Below, piece by piece: positions 45,101 through 52,227 of a stretch of DNA of 64,000 nucleotides. Every line of letters starts with the position of its first letter. Within the stretch, counting starts at the first letter, position 1. This DNA comes from Undaria pinnatifida (lineage: Eukaryota; Sar; Phaeophyceae; Laminariales; Alariaceae), in NCBI GenBank assembly GCA_012845835.1, contig JABAKD010000019.1, forward strand, positions 12,231,344 to 12,295,343. Direction: 5' to 3'. A program made the position numbers and the translations under genes. A model generated the notes under the pieces. It was not told the origin of the DNA, made no database searches, and was given only the letters and a program-made list of their open reading frames with translations.

Positions 45101-47833
45101 GGGCTGCCACTCGCGCGAGTGACTCCGGGCCACTGGAAAAAAATGCCCTTAAAAAGGGACACAACCCCCTATCGTAGCATTGTATCGCAATAATAATACC
45201 GTGTATTCCAACAATACTCGTCACTTGAGGGGCCACTGCAATTAACATCTTGGCCAAGAAGGGCGATCCTTGTCGTGAACCGCGTTTGCCCCGGAAATAT
45301 CTGTGGCTGACCCTCCCCCCCCCACCCCTTCTAAAGTGAAGCGTGTCACAAATGTTGCCAAAGACGAACGTTTCCCCCAACGATCCTACTGCGTAGGGTT
45401 TATCTATTTGTGCGGGCTTCCCTTTCTTTTTTTCCTACTTTTCGAGAATAGTTAAATAAGCGACCGACGTTGAGGCTCATGCTTGAAATTGTCGGATGGA
45501 AAACATACTATATAATAGCAACATTTATTTGTTATTTTATTGGTCTAATTGATCTACAGTAATGGTGTAATTGAGGCACCCGGTCAGTCAAAAAACAACG
45601 TTTGGCTCGAAAGTGCAATTACCCATATCATAACACGCGCCCTGCGCACTTTTCTGCACCTGACCCCCCCCCCCCCCCCTTTAAACCGCCGTTTGGTTTT
45701 TCTTTTCACCTCCATCGATTCTCCAAAGGTGGTAATGATTTCCACGTGCACCCACTCTCCCGTAGCATCATCCCAGTCCAAGTGATCGTCGAAGCCTGCG
45801 TAAAAATCTTCAATACTTTCGAGATTGCTGAATCGAACCATCAGGCCGTGCTTGTTAGCGGTGAGAGAGTAAATGGGGTCTCCGCTGATCATGTAACCCC
45901 CCGCAGACCCCTTGAGCTGGCCGAGATGCGTGAAGCGTGTGGCAACCTCCATGCCGTCGACCGCCCGGAAGCTGTATTTGAAGATGTACTTCTCGTTTTT
46001 CAGGAACGGGAAGCCCTCGGGGCCTTCTTGTACCTGAGTCATGTGCCCCGACATTCACCGAAATTCGCTTCGGTTGGAAACGACTAATAATGTTGGGAGT
46101 TCCATAATTTGGTTGCAGTAGGTTCGGTCTAACAGTACGAGGAACCCTATGTCCCACCCTACTGCCCCATGCCGAGAAAAACTGTACGCGCAAGGCGATG
46201 ATCAACCCCGATGGACTAGGCACACAACGAATAAAGTCGCAACTACAAGCGGCAAAACACAACAGCAGACGCCGCACACATGTTGGGCAGTGTTCGCAAG
46301 TTGAGAAGCCCCGCCAATCAGACACATTTGGGCTCTTAAGTACCCCCCCCCCCCTCCCCCTGCCGTGTGGCCGTGTGACTCACCTTCACCTCGGACCGCT
46401 CCTCGTCCTTAGCAACGATAAACCTGTCGACGAAGCACGATCACAACACGACCGAGGGAGCCTTACCATTCCTTCGCATACTATAACGAAACACGCCACG
46501 GCACAGGGTATACAATTTCCCCCCCTTGTACTCCCTCACTTCAAGAGCTCCACACTGTACTCCAATACACAATCTGTTTTTTAGAAACAAAAACGTTATA
46601 GGCGATGGACATGCCCACGGTCTAGCTGCACCCCAAAAACACTGCCATGACATTACAAAAAAAGGCAAGAATGACTTTCTGACGATTAGGGGTTCAGGAG
46701 CCCAGTCCTTTACAGAGAAACACACCAGCCTAATAGTGGTATACCTTAATACCTGTATCGTAGCATGCGTCAAGAGTGCTTGTCATTTCTTGGCCGTGCC
46801 CGACCCTCGATTCGCTGGGGCCGACTGTCGGTTTCGGTGGGCGTTGTTGGTGGGATCGGGTTATTATGCCAAGCGGGGGACCCGGGCTACGGTAGGGGGG
46901 TCCCCTTTTGGGGCTCGCGGAGCGGGGTGGAATTGCGTGTGTAAACATGTTGACCAATTCAACCTCTGACCAATTAAACAGCACCAACTGTCAGCAGTCG
47001 ACCAATGAATAGGCCTTCTTGTCGAATAATAAGTGGTGAGCTCTGCTGGCATGCATGATGTCGGATTACGGCCGGACAAGCTTATCGTTACGGCAGCCAC
47101 AACAGAAAAAAACCCAGAAAAGGGCGTGCCTACGGGAAATGGTGATTTCAACCAGATGGATGGAGTTGACGCAGGGGCGGGGGCGGGGGGGGAAGGTACG
47201 GTAATTCCGAACGGGCATCTTGAAGACAAGCATGTGTCACACTACCATATCCCATAGAGGGCATGCGCCGTACATTTCTTCAGACGCGCCAACGAAAGCC
47301 CCCTCGCTAGCGGTGTGCACAGCAGGTGACGGAGGAGATGCAGTGTAGCGACCAGATTCCTAGAGGAAATGACCAGACACGTGCTACATTAGGAGATAGC
47401 ACTCGTTGGTAGAACCAAATCTGACCTGCCCAAGACTGAGAAATCACCAAATAAATACCATTGGAACATTGGAAGACTAGACCATGTTTGTATATATATG
47501 GCGTTTTACGACACTTTTCGTTGCATTCCTGTGCCAATATATTGTCTGCTTGTCGGCCTTCTCGTTGATGGAATTCGTCGTAGTCAGAGTGAATCCGTGG
47601 GGTATGCAGCACGTATGGTGACGAGCCTCAAGCAGGTTTTGATGCTTCCCTATCGTGGCGTGCATCTGATCATACCTGGAGCACGGGTTCATTTTGCTGG
47701 CAGTTGGACACGTAGTGAAAGTCCCCCCCCGCTGAAACACTTCCTCGAGGGAATCGGGTCCGAAAACGCAATCCCAGTCGATTTGGTTGTCTCCCAGCGC
47801 ATCACAGATCTTGTTAATCGGTTTGCATGTTCC
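30064..47833 (-). CDS. WSC-domain protein with two tandem polysaccharide-lyase-like modules
   Basis: Thirteen exons join with consistent phases into 692 codons and a stop; the start codon is not in this part. Two modules (exons from 47833 to 41656, then 41255 to 35973) have the same order: Cys strap with IDWxCVxGP and GGT, core with RFIV, QxGPEGF, FKYSF, GQLKG, GGY, SGDPI and GEWV, strand AVWPxxxKPVAW plus KLGLYH, and VEYxxISIEGP. This layout (Y-x-Y-x-F, Q-L-K/H-G, W-V-x-V, K-x-G-x-Y, then a closing strand) matches concanavalin-type polysaccharide lyases such as PL14/PL20. The brown-algal alginate lyase family PL41 is a further candidate. Catalytic residues cannot be assigned by eye. Two WSC domains (PF01822-type, putative carbohydrate binding) close the protein, without membrane anchor. 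Secretion to the wall and action on alginate-like polysaccharide are inference. Two adjacent genes are an alternative. Confidence 0.8.
30349..30435 (-). repeat. SINE fragment in intron
   Basis: GGACAAGCCGCGGTCACAGG, TGTCG and TATCGCACAGAGGGTTCA match the body of the tRNA-derived SINE at 55842 and 61195. Head and tail are missing. Confidence 0.6.
30484..30562. repeat. two-copy direct repeat of about 39 bp
   Basis: GTTAACGTCGTTCAGTGAAC and GTTGACGTCGTTCATTGAAC each continue CCATCTCTTTGCAA. Intronic. Confidence 0.9.
31176..31517. mobile_element. MITE-1 copy, full length (342 bp)
   Basis: The ends are GACGCGTGCCACGGTAGAGG and CCTCTAGCGTAGCACGCGTC. It contains an extra segment around 31250-31340 (GTTTTTGGGGACGAAATTAC) not seen in shorter copies, plus CCTAGGCCATGGG. 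Flanks AAAG and CAAG are a possible decayed 4-bp duplication. Located in the last intron of the WSC gene. Confidence 0.85.
31695..31756 (-). CDS. exon: middle of WSC2
   Basis: A 62-nt exon between CTATCAATACAG and GTAAGT. It encodes WCNDFCSEFKAKYFGVQYGR plus two bases. C-x3-C followed by YFGVQYG is the WSC core. The phase (2) fits the next exon exactly. Confidence 0.9.
32516..32720. mobile_element. MITE-1 copy, right end degraded
   Basis: GAACGCGTGCTACGATAGG at the left, ACCTAGGCCATGGGAGTG inside. Near 32707 a second left-end-like sequence, GACGCGAGCAACGGTAGAGG, follows, so two elements may be juxtaposed. Confidence 0.6.
33140..33385 (-). CDS. exon: end of WSC1, linker, start of WSC2
   Basis: 246 nt, 82 codons, phase 0 at both ends. 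After the acceptor GCCGTTTTAG it encodes CWCGGSTDSD, CDYPCSGDDELTCGG and YYAMSLY (end of WSC1), a short linker, then GTRYLGCYKDARFERALSA and DDMTYE (start of WSC2). The donor GTGCGA is weak but gives the only frame-consistent join. The overlapping plus-strand 138-codon frame is a shadow. Confidence 0.88.
33497..33746. mobile_element. MITE-2 (MULE-like), copy 1
   Basis: The left end is GACTGATTCTACGATAGCCT and the right end GGGGGGGCTACGGTAGAACG followed by ACTC, imperfect inverted repeats. The interior shares TTCTTTAACGAACGTTTCAT, GGCTGCTCGACACAA and GATGACGTCG with the copies at 60821 and 57090. No target duplication is clear here. Intronic in the WSC gene. Confidence 0.8.
34230..34451. mobile_element. 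MITE-1 copy, diverged
   Basis: GACGCGTGCTACGATGG at the left and CCTTACCGTAGCTGCGTC at the right. GACAGCCGGGGCTCCTTGAG is the family landmark inside. Confidence 0.65.
34480..34770. repeat. CCCACGG/CCATGG word array
   Basis: Words such as ACTCCCACGGAAGCACCATG, GAAGTCCCACGGATG and TTCCATGGAAG recur with spacing near 20 bp. Intronic; frames here are by-products. Confidence 0.85.
34850..34906 (-). CDS. exon: middle of WSC1
   Basis: 57 nt, 19 codons (MCSDYCAGEIYFGVQYGRN), flanked by a CACCTAAAG acceptor and a GTGAGC donor, phase 0 on both sides. It corresponds position for position to the WSC2 middle exon at 31695, although that exon ends in phase 2. Confidence 0.9.
35040..35335. repeat. GCCATGGC word array
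   Basis: CCATGGCA, GCCATGG and TCATGGC recur every 10-20 bp. Intronic. The TRIM element at 35360-35734 sits between this block and the next one at 35740-35935, apparently inserted in one array. Confidence 0.85.
35360..35734 (-). mobile_element. TRIM element, best-preserved copy (375 bp)
   Basis: The two 85-bp LTRs (35360-35444 and 35650-35734) differ at one position. Each begins TGTTAAGG and ends ATAACA on the plus strand. TATC flanks both sides (35356-35359 and 35735-35738). On the minus strand the 5' LTR is followed after two bases by TGGCGTCGTCGGCAGG, a candidate primer-binding site beginning TGG. The 3' LTR is preceded by the purine tract CAGGGGGGGAGAG. The 205-bp interior encodes nothing. 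It also contains GGTTCGATCC-like tRNA T-arm sequence on the minus strand. Confidence 0.88.
35740..35935. repeat. GCCATGGC word array, right block
   Basis: CATGGCACTGCCACGACACT, CCATGGCAGG and CATGGCAATGTCATGGCA resume the pattern interrupted by the TRIM element. Confidence 0.85.
35973..36161 (-). CDS. exon D of module 2 fused to start of WSC1
   Basis: 189 nt, 63 codons. After a TTTTCCAAG acceptor it reads VGDAEVEYKNISIEGPNGVI, a short linker, then GTMYVGCYKDAKGDRVLDN and NMTPE, where the WSC1 domain starts. In module 1 the matching exon (41656) instead continues into a Cys-containing linker leading to module 2. So this exon marks the boundary between lyase-like module and WSC tail. Confidence 0.9.
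36404..36451 (-). pseudogene. decayed extra copy of exon D
   Basis: On the minus strand, GGGGGGTGACAAGGTGTAAT and ACAAGAACACCAGAATCGCA align with the exon at 36161. The equivalent of VEYKNISIEGP has a stop in place of Glu. It lies 240 bp upstream of the functional exon and cannot be spliced in frame. Confidence 0.6.
36480..36865. repeat. GGGCCGG word array, first block
   Basis: GGGCCGGGCCGGGCC clusters alternate with A/T-rich spacers such as GAAAATTTG about every 45 bp. This parallels the GACCC arrays in layout but uses a different word. Intronic. Confidence 0.88.
36936..37085 (+). repeat. dispersed repeat T copy
   Basis: ATAAAAAATGAAAATACACTCCAGCGTGAG through GTGTGATACTCCGATCGCGC to TCGGCGACTCCCCTTACAAC. 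It sits between the two GGGCCGG blocks. Confidence 0.8.
37165..37585. repeat. GGGCCGG word array, second block
   Basis: Same words and spacers (GGGCCGGGCCGCGGCTCA, TTTAAATTTTG) as the first block. Separated from it by repeat T. Confidence 0.88.
37672..37739 (-). pseudogene. second decayed copy of exon D
   Basis: Reads VGGGEVEYKNI-IEWPNGVI, closely matching VGDAEVEYKNISIEGPNGVI of the functional exon but lacking one codon. The acceptor dinucleotide is CG instead of AG, so splicing should fail, and downstream sequence diverges. It lies 1.6 kb upstream of the functional copy in the same intron. Confidence 0.75.
38267..38455. mobile_element. MITE-1 copy, right end missing
   Basis: GACGCCCGCTACGATAGAGG at the left, then ACCTAGGCCAAGGAAGG. 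It breaks off before an ATTAGTACT minisatellite. Confidence 0.7.
38478..38592. repeat. (AATAGTACT)n minisatellite
   Basis: Nine-base units AATAGTACT with variants (GATAGTACT, AAAAGTACT, AATAATATT). Intronic. Confidence 0.92.
38850..39065 (-). repeat. minisatellite derived from an exon tail and its splice donor
   Basis: Read on the minus strand, about six diverged units of roughly 32 bp share TTCGGGCTATACC...CACTCCAAATAAGGTATG. The first unit is the 3' end of the exon at 39036-39158 itself (TCGGGCTGTACCACACCGC, AAACAAG, then GTATG). The best intronic unit (38890-38921) matches it at 26 of 32 positions. Several units therefore carry a GTATGT donor-like sequence. Confidence 0.8.
39036..39158 (-). 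CDS. exon C of module 2
   Basis: 123 nt, 41 codons, phase 0 at both ends, between a GCTGTGGAAG acceptor and a GTATGT donor. It encodes VTLSGAVEGTAVWPSSVKPV, AWNNNADMMR and LKLGLYHTANK. Its paralogue in module 1 has identical length. Confidence 0.9.
40046..40403 (-). CDS. exon B of module 2 (jelly-roll core)
   Basis: 358 nt: one base plus 119 codons. It begins RFIVPKSKERAEIVVQNGPE and includes YVFKYSFKAKEGMRVATYST, FGQLKGSSGGYQLSGDPIF and EWVNVVVETTFGKSMQ before a GTGCAG donor. In module 1 the same protein segment is split by an intron after the residue aligned to Val14. The overlapping plus-strand frames are shadows. Confidence 0.9.
40464..40720. mobile_element. MITE-1 left half
   Basis: GACGCCTGCTACGATAGGG, a CTGAAACGGGGATGCTTAAC landmark and ATACCTAGGCGGTGGGATTG. 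The right end is not adjacent. Confidence 0.65.
41098..41255 (-). CDS. exon A of module 2 (Cys strap)
   Basis: 158 nt, phase 0 to 2. It encodes GECEKIDITCEELDGHAIDW, then ECVLGPGALTEVEARGGTLL and SCDTGTSFEPCS. The four regularly spaced Cys could form two disulfides (inference). The donor CTCCAG/GTGTGA is at the same place as in module 1. Confidence 0.9.
41300..41490. repeat. (GGGA)n purine tract
   Basis: About 150 bp of AGGG/GGGA repeats with few interruptions. All-purine on the plus strand, intronic. The Pro/Ser-rich minus-strand frames are by-products. Confidence 0.95.
41555..41639. mobile_element. MITE-1 right end
   Basis: GAGGAGCAAGCTCATATTTG then CACCTATCGTAGCATGCGTC. It is probably a different insertion from the left half at 40464, because the flanking 4-mers do not match (ACCC versus CTCA). 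Confidence 0.65.
41656..41766 (-). CDS. exon D of module 1
   Basis: 111 nt, 37 codons, between CTGCCTGCAG and GTGAGA. Encodes VADGEVEYRDISIEGPMGII, then RTSPVDATDTCTIDPGT, a Cys linker leading directly into exon A of module 2 in phase 0. Confidence 0.9.
42700..43015. repeat. minisatellite of about 64-bp units
   Basis: Four to five diverged units contain GGAGTGCTCCACCCTTTCTC, a CATCGAGGTGTAATG block and CTGAGGAGATATGGCC. A 239-codon minus-strand frame reads through them with repeated GGxxxFxPxLLxxITPR-like peptides. Its repetitive composition and intronic position argue against a gene. Confidence 0.8.
43332..43454 (-). CDS. exon C of module 1
   Basis: 123 nt, 41 codons, phase 0. Encodes VNVSGPVSGKAVWPRDLKPV, AWHRDSEMVR and MKLGLYHSIHN, flanked by TATGCGAAAAG and GTGAGT. 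Length and phase equal its module 2 paralogue. Confidence 0.9.
44630..44735. mobile_element. MITE-1 left-end fragment
   Basis: GACGCATGCGGTAGAGG, a GGCTCCTTGC landmark and CCATGGCCTAGGTG, truncated before the GGGTA tract. Confidence 0.6.
44770..44912. repeat. (GGGTA)n tract
   Basis: About 25 GGGTA/GGGGTA units. It resembles a degenerate telomere-like repeat but lacks the TTAGGG register. Intronic in the WSC gene. Confidence 0.92.
45710..46033 (-). CDS. exon B2 of module 1 (jelly-roll core)
   Basis: 324 nt, 108 codons, phase 0. Acceptor CACATGACTCAG, donor GTGAAA. Encodes VQEGPEGFPFLKNEKYIFKY, SFRAVDGMEVATRFTHLGQL, KGSAGGYMISGDPIYSLTAN and GEWVHVEIITTFGESME. Together with B1 it equals exon B of module 2. 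Confidence 0.9.
46384..46423 (-). CDS. exon B1 of module 1
   Basis: A 40-nt exon: one base completing Arg, then FIVAKDEERSEVK. Acceptor GTCGACAG, donor GTGAGT. Its existence is supported by alignment with FIVPKSKERAEIV at the start of exon B of module 2, where no intron follows. Confidence 0.85.
46590..46771. mobile_element. MITE-1 fragment with right end
   Basis: CACGGTCTAGCTGCACC, GATTAGGGGTTCAGGAGCCC and CCTGTATCGTAGCATGCGTC. Left end not found. Confidence 0.6.
47676..47833 (-). CDS. exon A of module 1 (Cys strap)
   Basis: 158 nt, phase 0 to 2, the same as exon A of module 2. Encodes GTCKPINKICDALGDNQIDW, DCVFGPDSLEEVFQRGGTF and CPTASKMNPCS. It is the most 5' exon I can join with confidence. 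A MITE-1-like end (CCTATCGTGGCGTGCATC) lies just inside the following intron. Confidence 0.88.
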
Positions 47834-49038
47834 CTGCGTTGGATTGGTTTGAGATTCACAGAAAACAAACAAGAAGCAGCGTGGTTAAATACCCCATATA
47901 TATCATACCGATCTCACAGAATGGAACGCTCGTTCTACCGCATTGATCGGCTTGCATACCATACCATCCGATCTGCACGACGGATTCGTTACGATTCACG
48001 AGTATAGACGAGAGCGGTTAGCGACTGCACCGATACTCCTGTATTTATATCGGAGAGAGAGTTCTATTTTGCGTGTTGATCGGCCTGCATGTGCCCTGGA
48101 TTGAAATGGTTGGCGTTTTACGCAAAAATACGAGAGGCGCTGATAGACAATACTTAGCGAGTAACATGCACATCTCCTCTTTTCGAATACTTGGGCGCCG
48201 CGTTCGGATATATATATATAGTCTAGACTATAGTCTATAGTCTATAGACTTTAGTCTAGAGTAAGCATTGCCCGCCAGGGTTCGGATAAGGCTGGAAGGG
48301 TGCGATCCTACAGTACCATTGACGAGATAGACACTCTGACCGCATCGGGTTCTTCTGTCTTTGCGGTGAACTACTACAACAACAGTAAACTGTGCACAGT
48401 AATCAAAGTATGGAGAGCCCCAAGTGTGGCATTCAGCACTTTTTGACGTCGGTTTTCGATAAGAAGTGACGCTGAATAACCCGATCGATCCCACCAACCC
48501 ATCTTGGTCCATTGCACACACACGCATGCTACAGCAGGGGGTGCACCAATGTATACTGGTATTAGTGAGTGCAGCCCCTCACTATCGGAGCTCTAGTCTA
48601 TAGGCCACCCAACACCGACAACAAGAAAAAAAGAGTATAGTCTAGACTATAACCCTAGCCACGAACAACAACTGTGATGGCCCAGGTACTTGACGAGCAA
48701 TACTGTAGAAAATGCTGTAGTTTATTGCATTCCAAGGATATTAGGCAATTCTCCCTTTCGTCAGTCAGGAATACAACTGCCCAAAATGAATTTTTCCACC
48801 CCTATCGTAGTCCACCTGTACATACACTACAAAACCCCGGACAAGAAACGGGGCAAATAAGGAACGAAGGCTGATATTGAACAGGGGCATTATTATAACA
48901 AATCCGGGAGCCGTCGAATATCCTGAAGTTGGCGCTAAACGCACCCTCTCCCACGTAACAAAAGCAGCCCGGGTCAGTACTTCCGTACTTCCGTTCCTTG
49001 TTAGTGTCTTGTAAGGTGTGCTATACGAGTATACTCAC

Positions 49039-49069
49039 CGTGGAAGAGTCGATGGCGCATGTATCGGCA
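49039..49069 (-). CDS. candidate 31-nt micro-exon upstream of module 1
   Basis: Encodes ADTCAIDSST and ends at a good GTGAGT donor in phase 0. That makes ADTCAIDSST-GTCKPINK across the junction to 47833, parallel to DTCTIDPGT-GECEKID between modules 1 and 2. The acceptor (GGGACAAG) is weak and may be wrong. Nearby, 48890-48995 has a Cys-containing frame (PGCFCYVGEGAFSANFRIF) that could be a further exon. Confidence 0.5.
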
Positions 49070-49160
49070 CTTGTCCCACAACACGCAATACACATTGATT
49101 GATTGATTAGTGTGTTGGCCGTCGAACGTCCGTCCAACACATGCACGGGGTGATGCACAG

Positions 49161-49600
49161 ACAAAGCGAACACACGGAGTAAATGCACATGCATGGAGGT
49201 TAGTAGCGGGGTAACCTAGTACGTAACCAGGTATGGTGCATGGGTATTGGACGAAGTGGACAGATCAGGTGAGTACACTGGACACATAAAAAACAGGCGG
49301 GTTTAAAGCGCGGTATTCCACATCATCATCATCATCAGGAGGTGGGATCAAGACCTGACAACGAATCAGGCTAAAAAACTCGCGCACAGACCAAGCGAAC
49401 AGTAAATTCACAAGAATGGAAGTTAGTAGCGGGGTGACCTAATACGTAGTCAGGAATGGTACTTGCCTGCTGGACAAAGTGGACAGATCAGGTGAACATA
49501 CCGGACACAAAGAAAACAGGCGGGCTTAAAACGCGGCATTTCACATCAGGAAGGGAGTGGGATCAAAAACTTGGTAAAAGATCAGGCCAAAAAAAATCCA
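49161..49600. repeat. two tandem copies of a roughly 225-bp unit
   Basis: Each copy contains GTTAGTAGCGGGGTAACCTA or its variant, AAGTGGACAGATCAGGTGA, AACAGGCGGG and GGTGGGATCAAGACC-like sequence. Copy 1 has an extra (CAT)n run at 49320. No coding potential recognised. Confidence 0.85.
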
Positions 49601-49879
49601 AGTTTTGTTTTGCTCCACCCTTTACATATGCTACCGTAAACGTGCGCGGTTCCCCCGCCGAGGCTTATTCCTCAATTCAGGCGATCTATGCCTCACCACA
49701 AAACACTGATTTTGAGCTCGAATTGCAGCACGACTATCAAGCCCGTCGCTGAGGTAAAATCGGTCCAATGGTGGGAATACAAGGAAATCGTGACGCGGCG
49801 GCAGGGGTGCATCGTGTTTTTCAATGAGGCTCTCTACTTGAAGAGCTCTACGTCCCACCCAGAAAGTGACGCTGTGGCT

Positions 49880-50190
49880 AATCTGAAGACTCTAAGTGCT
49901 AGGCGATGAACCATCCCACGGTCTAGGTGTACACAACAAACCATTCAAAATTTTGCCAAATAAAGATAATGGCATGCCGACGAAATTTGGGGCTAAGGAG
50001 CCCCGTCTTCCAGAAAACTTACCAGAGAAACAAAAAAATGCTAGCTCCTGTCGTGACATCCGCCCGTCTCGTTTTGCTAAAAGCAGGGATAGAAAACTCC
50101 GACGGTTTGGGGATAAGGGGACGCAGTCATTCCAGAAAAAAAAAACGTTGTCCAAAAATTGCTACCTCTATCACATCGGGGCACGCGACC
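49880..50190. mobile_element. MITE-1 copy, left end degraded
   Basis: CCCACGGTCTAGGTGTACAC, GGGGCTAAGGAGCCCCGTC and a right end CCTCTATCACATCGGGGCAC. Reverse interior orientation. Confidence 0.55.
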
Positions 50191-50848
50191 AATTAATCAC
50201 GATTCTCTTCGTACGTGCCGCGTTGTTGATATATATATGCTGCCCGCGCTTTGCAAAATTAATCGGTGGTACCCTATTCTGTATCTGTCTACCGGCAATT
50301 TTCTTCCATATATACATGTGTGCATTGTAGCTTAAAAGAGACTCACGCTAATGCCGAAGGAACCCAGCTCCCGCAAGTCAGCACCAAACCGAGCCCAATT
50401 GATATCCCAATATTGGATGTGCGTGGAGTCCGCATCTCGATCGGCGTTCGGTATCTGTACCTGACGGAGGAAGAAGCGTTCTTATTGAAACATGGATCCC
50501 AACCATTTTGCAGCACTCAGATAGATAAGAAAGAACGCGTTGCGCCCCCCGCCAATGCCTGGTCAGTGATAACCGGACGTGTTCCCTCCTCCTGGCGTTG
50601 TAGGAATGCGAGGGCCTATGGTCATGCGGCTGCAGCTATATGCATGACACGAGTACACCCCCCCCTCCCCGTCCCTGGTGTAGTATCTGCTCTCGTCCAA
50701 CTTCACTGTTCATGTTCCCTGGCCATGCCCGCGGTTCATGTTCCTCGTTCATCTTCCATATTGACGTTGCCTTATCGCAGCTTGTCTGTTTAGGTTGCCC
50801 GTTCAGCTTGCCCGCGTACCACAGCTGATGCTTTCTTTTTTTGTTTTT

Positions 50849-51127
50849 GACGCGTGCTACGGCATAGAGAGGTGTTTTTTTTTTTTAGGTTCCTCAATTC
50901 GGGAGCTTAATACCTCTTCCCCGAAGCCTGATTTGGAGAAAAATATAACTGCTCCCCGATGAAACCTCCCATGCATATATATGGGCCAAAGTACGCGACG
51001 AGATTCTTCATGCCAAAAAAATGTCGTATTTCCGACAATTTCGGGTTAATTAAGGTGCCCCGTCATTCAGAAAACATTTCCGACGAAAAGTGCTACTGTA
51101 CTGGTACCTCCTATCGTAGCACGCGCC
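50849..51127. mobile_element. MITE-1 copy, full length (279 bp)
   Basis: Ends GACGCGTGCTACGGCATAGA and CCTATCGTAGCACGCGCC. TTTT lies on both sides (compatible with a 4-bp duplication but not informative). GGGAGCTTAATACCTC and CCGACAATTTCGGGTTAA are inside, reverse orientation. Confidence 0.85.
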
Positions 51128-51439
51128 TTTTGCTTTAATTTAGGGTATTTCAGGCAAGCGACTGTGGGCTACAGCTCTAGACTATATATATCCTTACCGT
51201 GACGTCGCCAAAGTCAAGCAGTAACGCCTTTCTTTGGGGATTCAGAGAGGAAACCCTGTTCGAAAACAACGAGGGTTACGGCATCTAGCATCTATCTAGG
51301 TCACGCGAAGCAGCCAGGGACGCCCGAGTAAAGGGGGTGCCCGCACCTCATTGCAAGGTAACGTACGGCACGCACGCACGCACGGGAGCATGGTGATGAT
51401 ACGCGTGCTGTTTCACGCTGTTGTGCACTGTTGACAGAC

Positions 51440-51704
51440 GGGGCGTGTTACGACAGAGGTAGCACTTTTTTTGCTCTATATATAGTCTAGTATATTATTA
51501 TTGCTGATTATGTATTTTTTTCCTGAATGATGACTCGATGTTTCCTTAACCCGAAATGGTCGGAAATGTAGTCTATTAATAGTCTAGACGGTTCATTTTC
51601 TTATTTGCAATTATGTTTTGTGTTTGCGTACCTAGCTAGGCCATCTGGGGCTGTTAATCGGATCGCCTTTTCAGTCTACACCCAAAATGAGTGTTTCTTG
51701 GTCA
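51440..51704. mobile_element. MITE-1 copy truncated by the next copy
   Basis: GGGCGTGTTACGACAGAGG at the left, AACCCGAAATGGTCGGAAAT and CCTAGCTAGGCCATCTGGGG inside. It runs to the left border of the following copy without a right end. Confidence 0.7.
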
Positions 51705-51994
51705 GGCGCGTGCTACGATAGAGGTATATACCTTTTTTTGGCTAGGAGTTTGTTTTCTGAATGACGGTGCTCCTTAACCCGAAATCGTCGGAAATATCGG
51801 CATAATATAGATAGGCCATTTTTGTTGCATCATTCTCGTTGTGTACCTAATAATAGAGGCCATGTGTTTTTTTATCCGAAAGCAGTATTTTTTTCTCCAC
51901 AAATCGGTATTTTGGGGAGAGGTCTTAAGCTCCCAAATTGAGGAACCTCCTCAGAAAAAAAAAAAGTGGCGCGCACCTCTGTCGTGGCACGCGT
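51705..51994. mobile_element. MITE-1 copy, full length (290 bp)
   Basis: Ends GGCGCGTGCTACGATAGAGG and CCTCTGTCGTGGCACGCGT. GTCA flanks both sides, a 4-bp target duplication. It contains AACCCGAAATCGTCGGAAAT and GGTCTTAAGCTCCCAAATTG, the clearest interior landmarks of the family. Confidence 0.88.
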
Positions 51995-52062
51995 GGTCAC
52001 CCGGTTGGGGTGTGGAGCTCCTCAAGTGATAATCATAATAAAAATAATTGGTCGACCTCTAC

Positions 52063-52227
52063 CGTGTAGCCCTGGTACCCCATACCGCATTTATTTATGC
52101 ATTCATTCGCCGGGTTTGTGGTCGATATACATGTTTCTCCAAAGGGTTGGTACATCCTCGTAGGAGCTAGACAGCCCGCGAAACCGCCGAGAGTGTGCGT
52201 CCCTTTGCAATGCACGTCACCATATGC
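52063..52227 (-). CDS. candidate upstream Cys-rich (WSC-like) exon
   Basis: 165 nt, 55 codons, between TTCTAATCAG and GTAGAG, phase 0. Encodes AYGDVHCKGTHTLGGFAGCL and CISTTNPANECINKCGMGYQ with GYT at the end. GC..., then C-x3-C...GYxGYT, resembles the first half of a WSC domain. I could not find the exon carrying the second half, so membership in the downstream gene is unproven. Confidence 0.45.
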
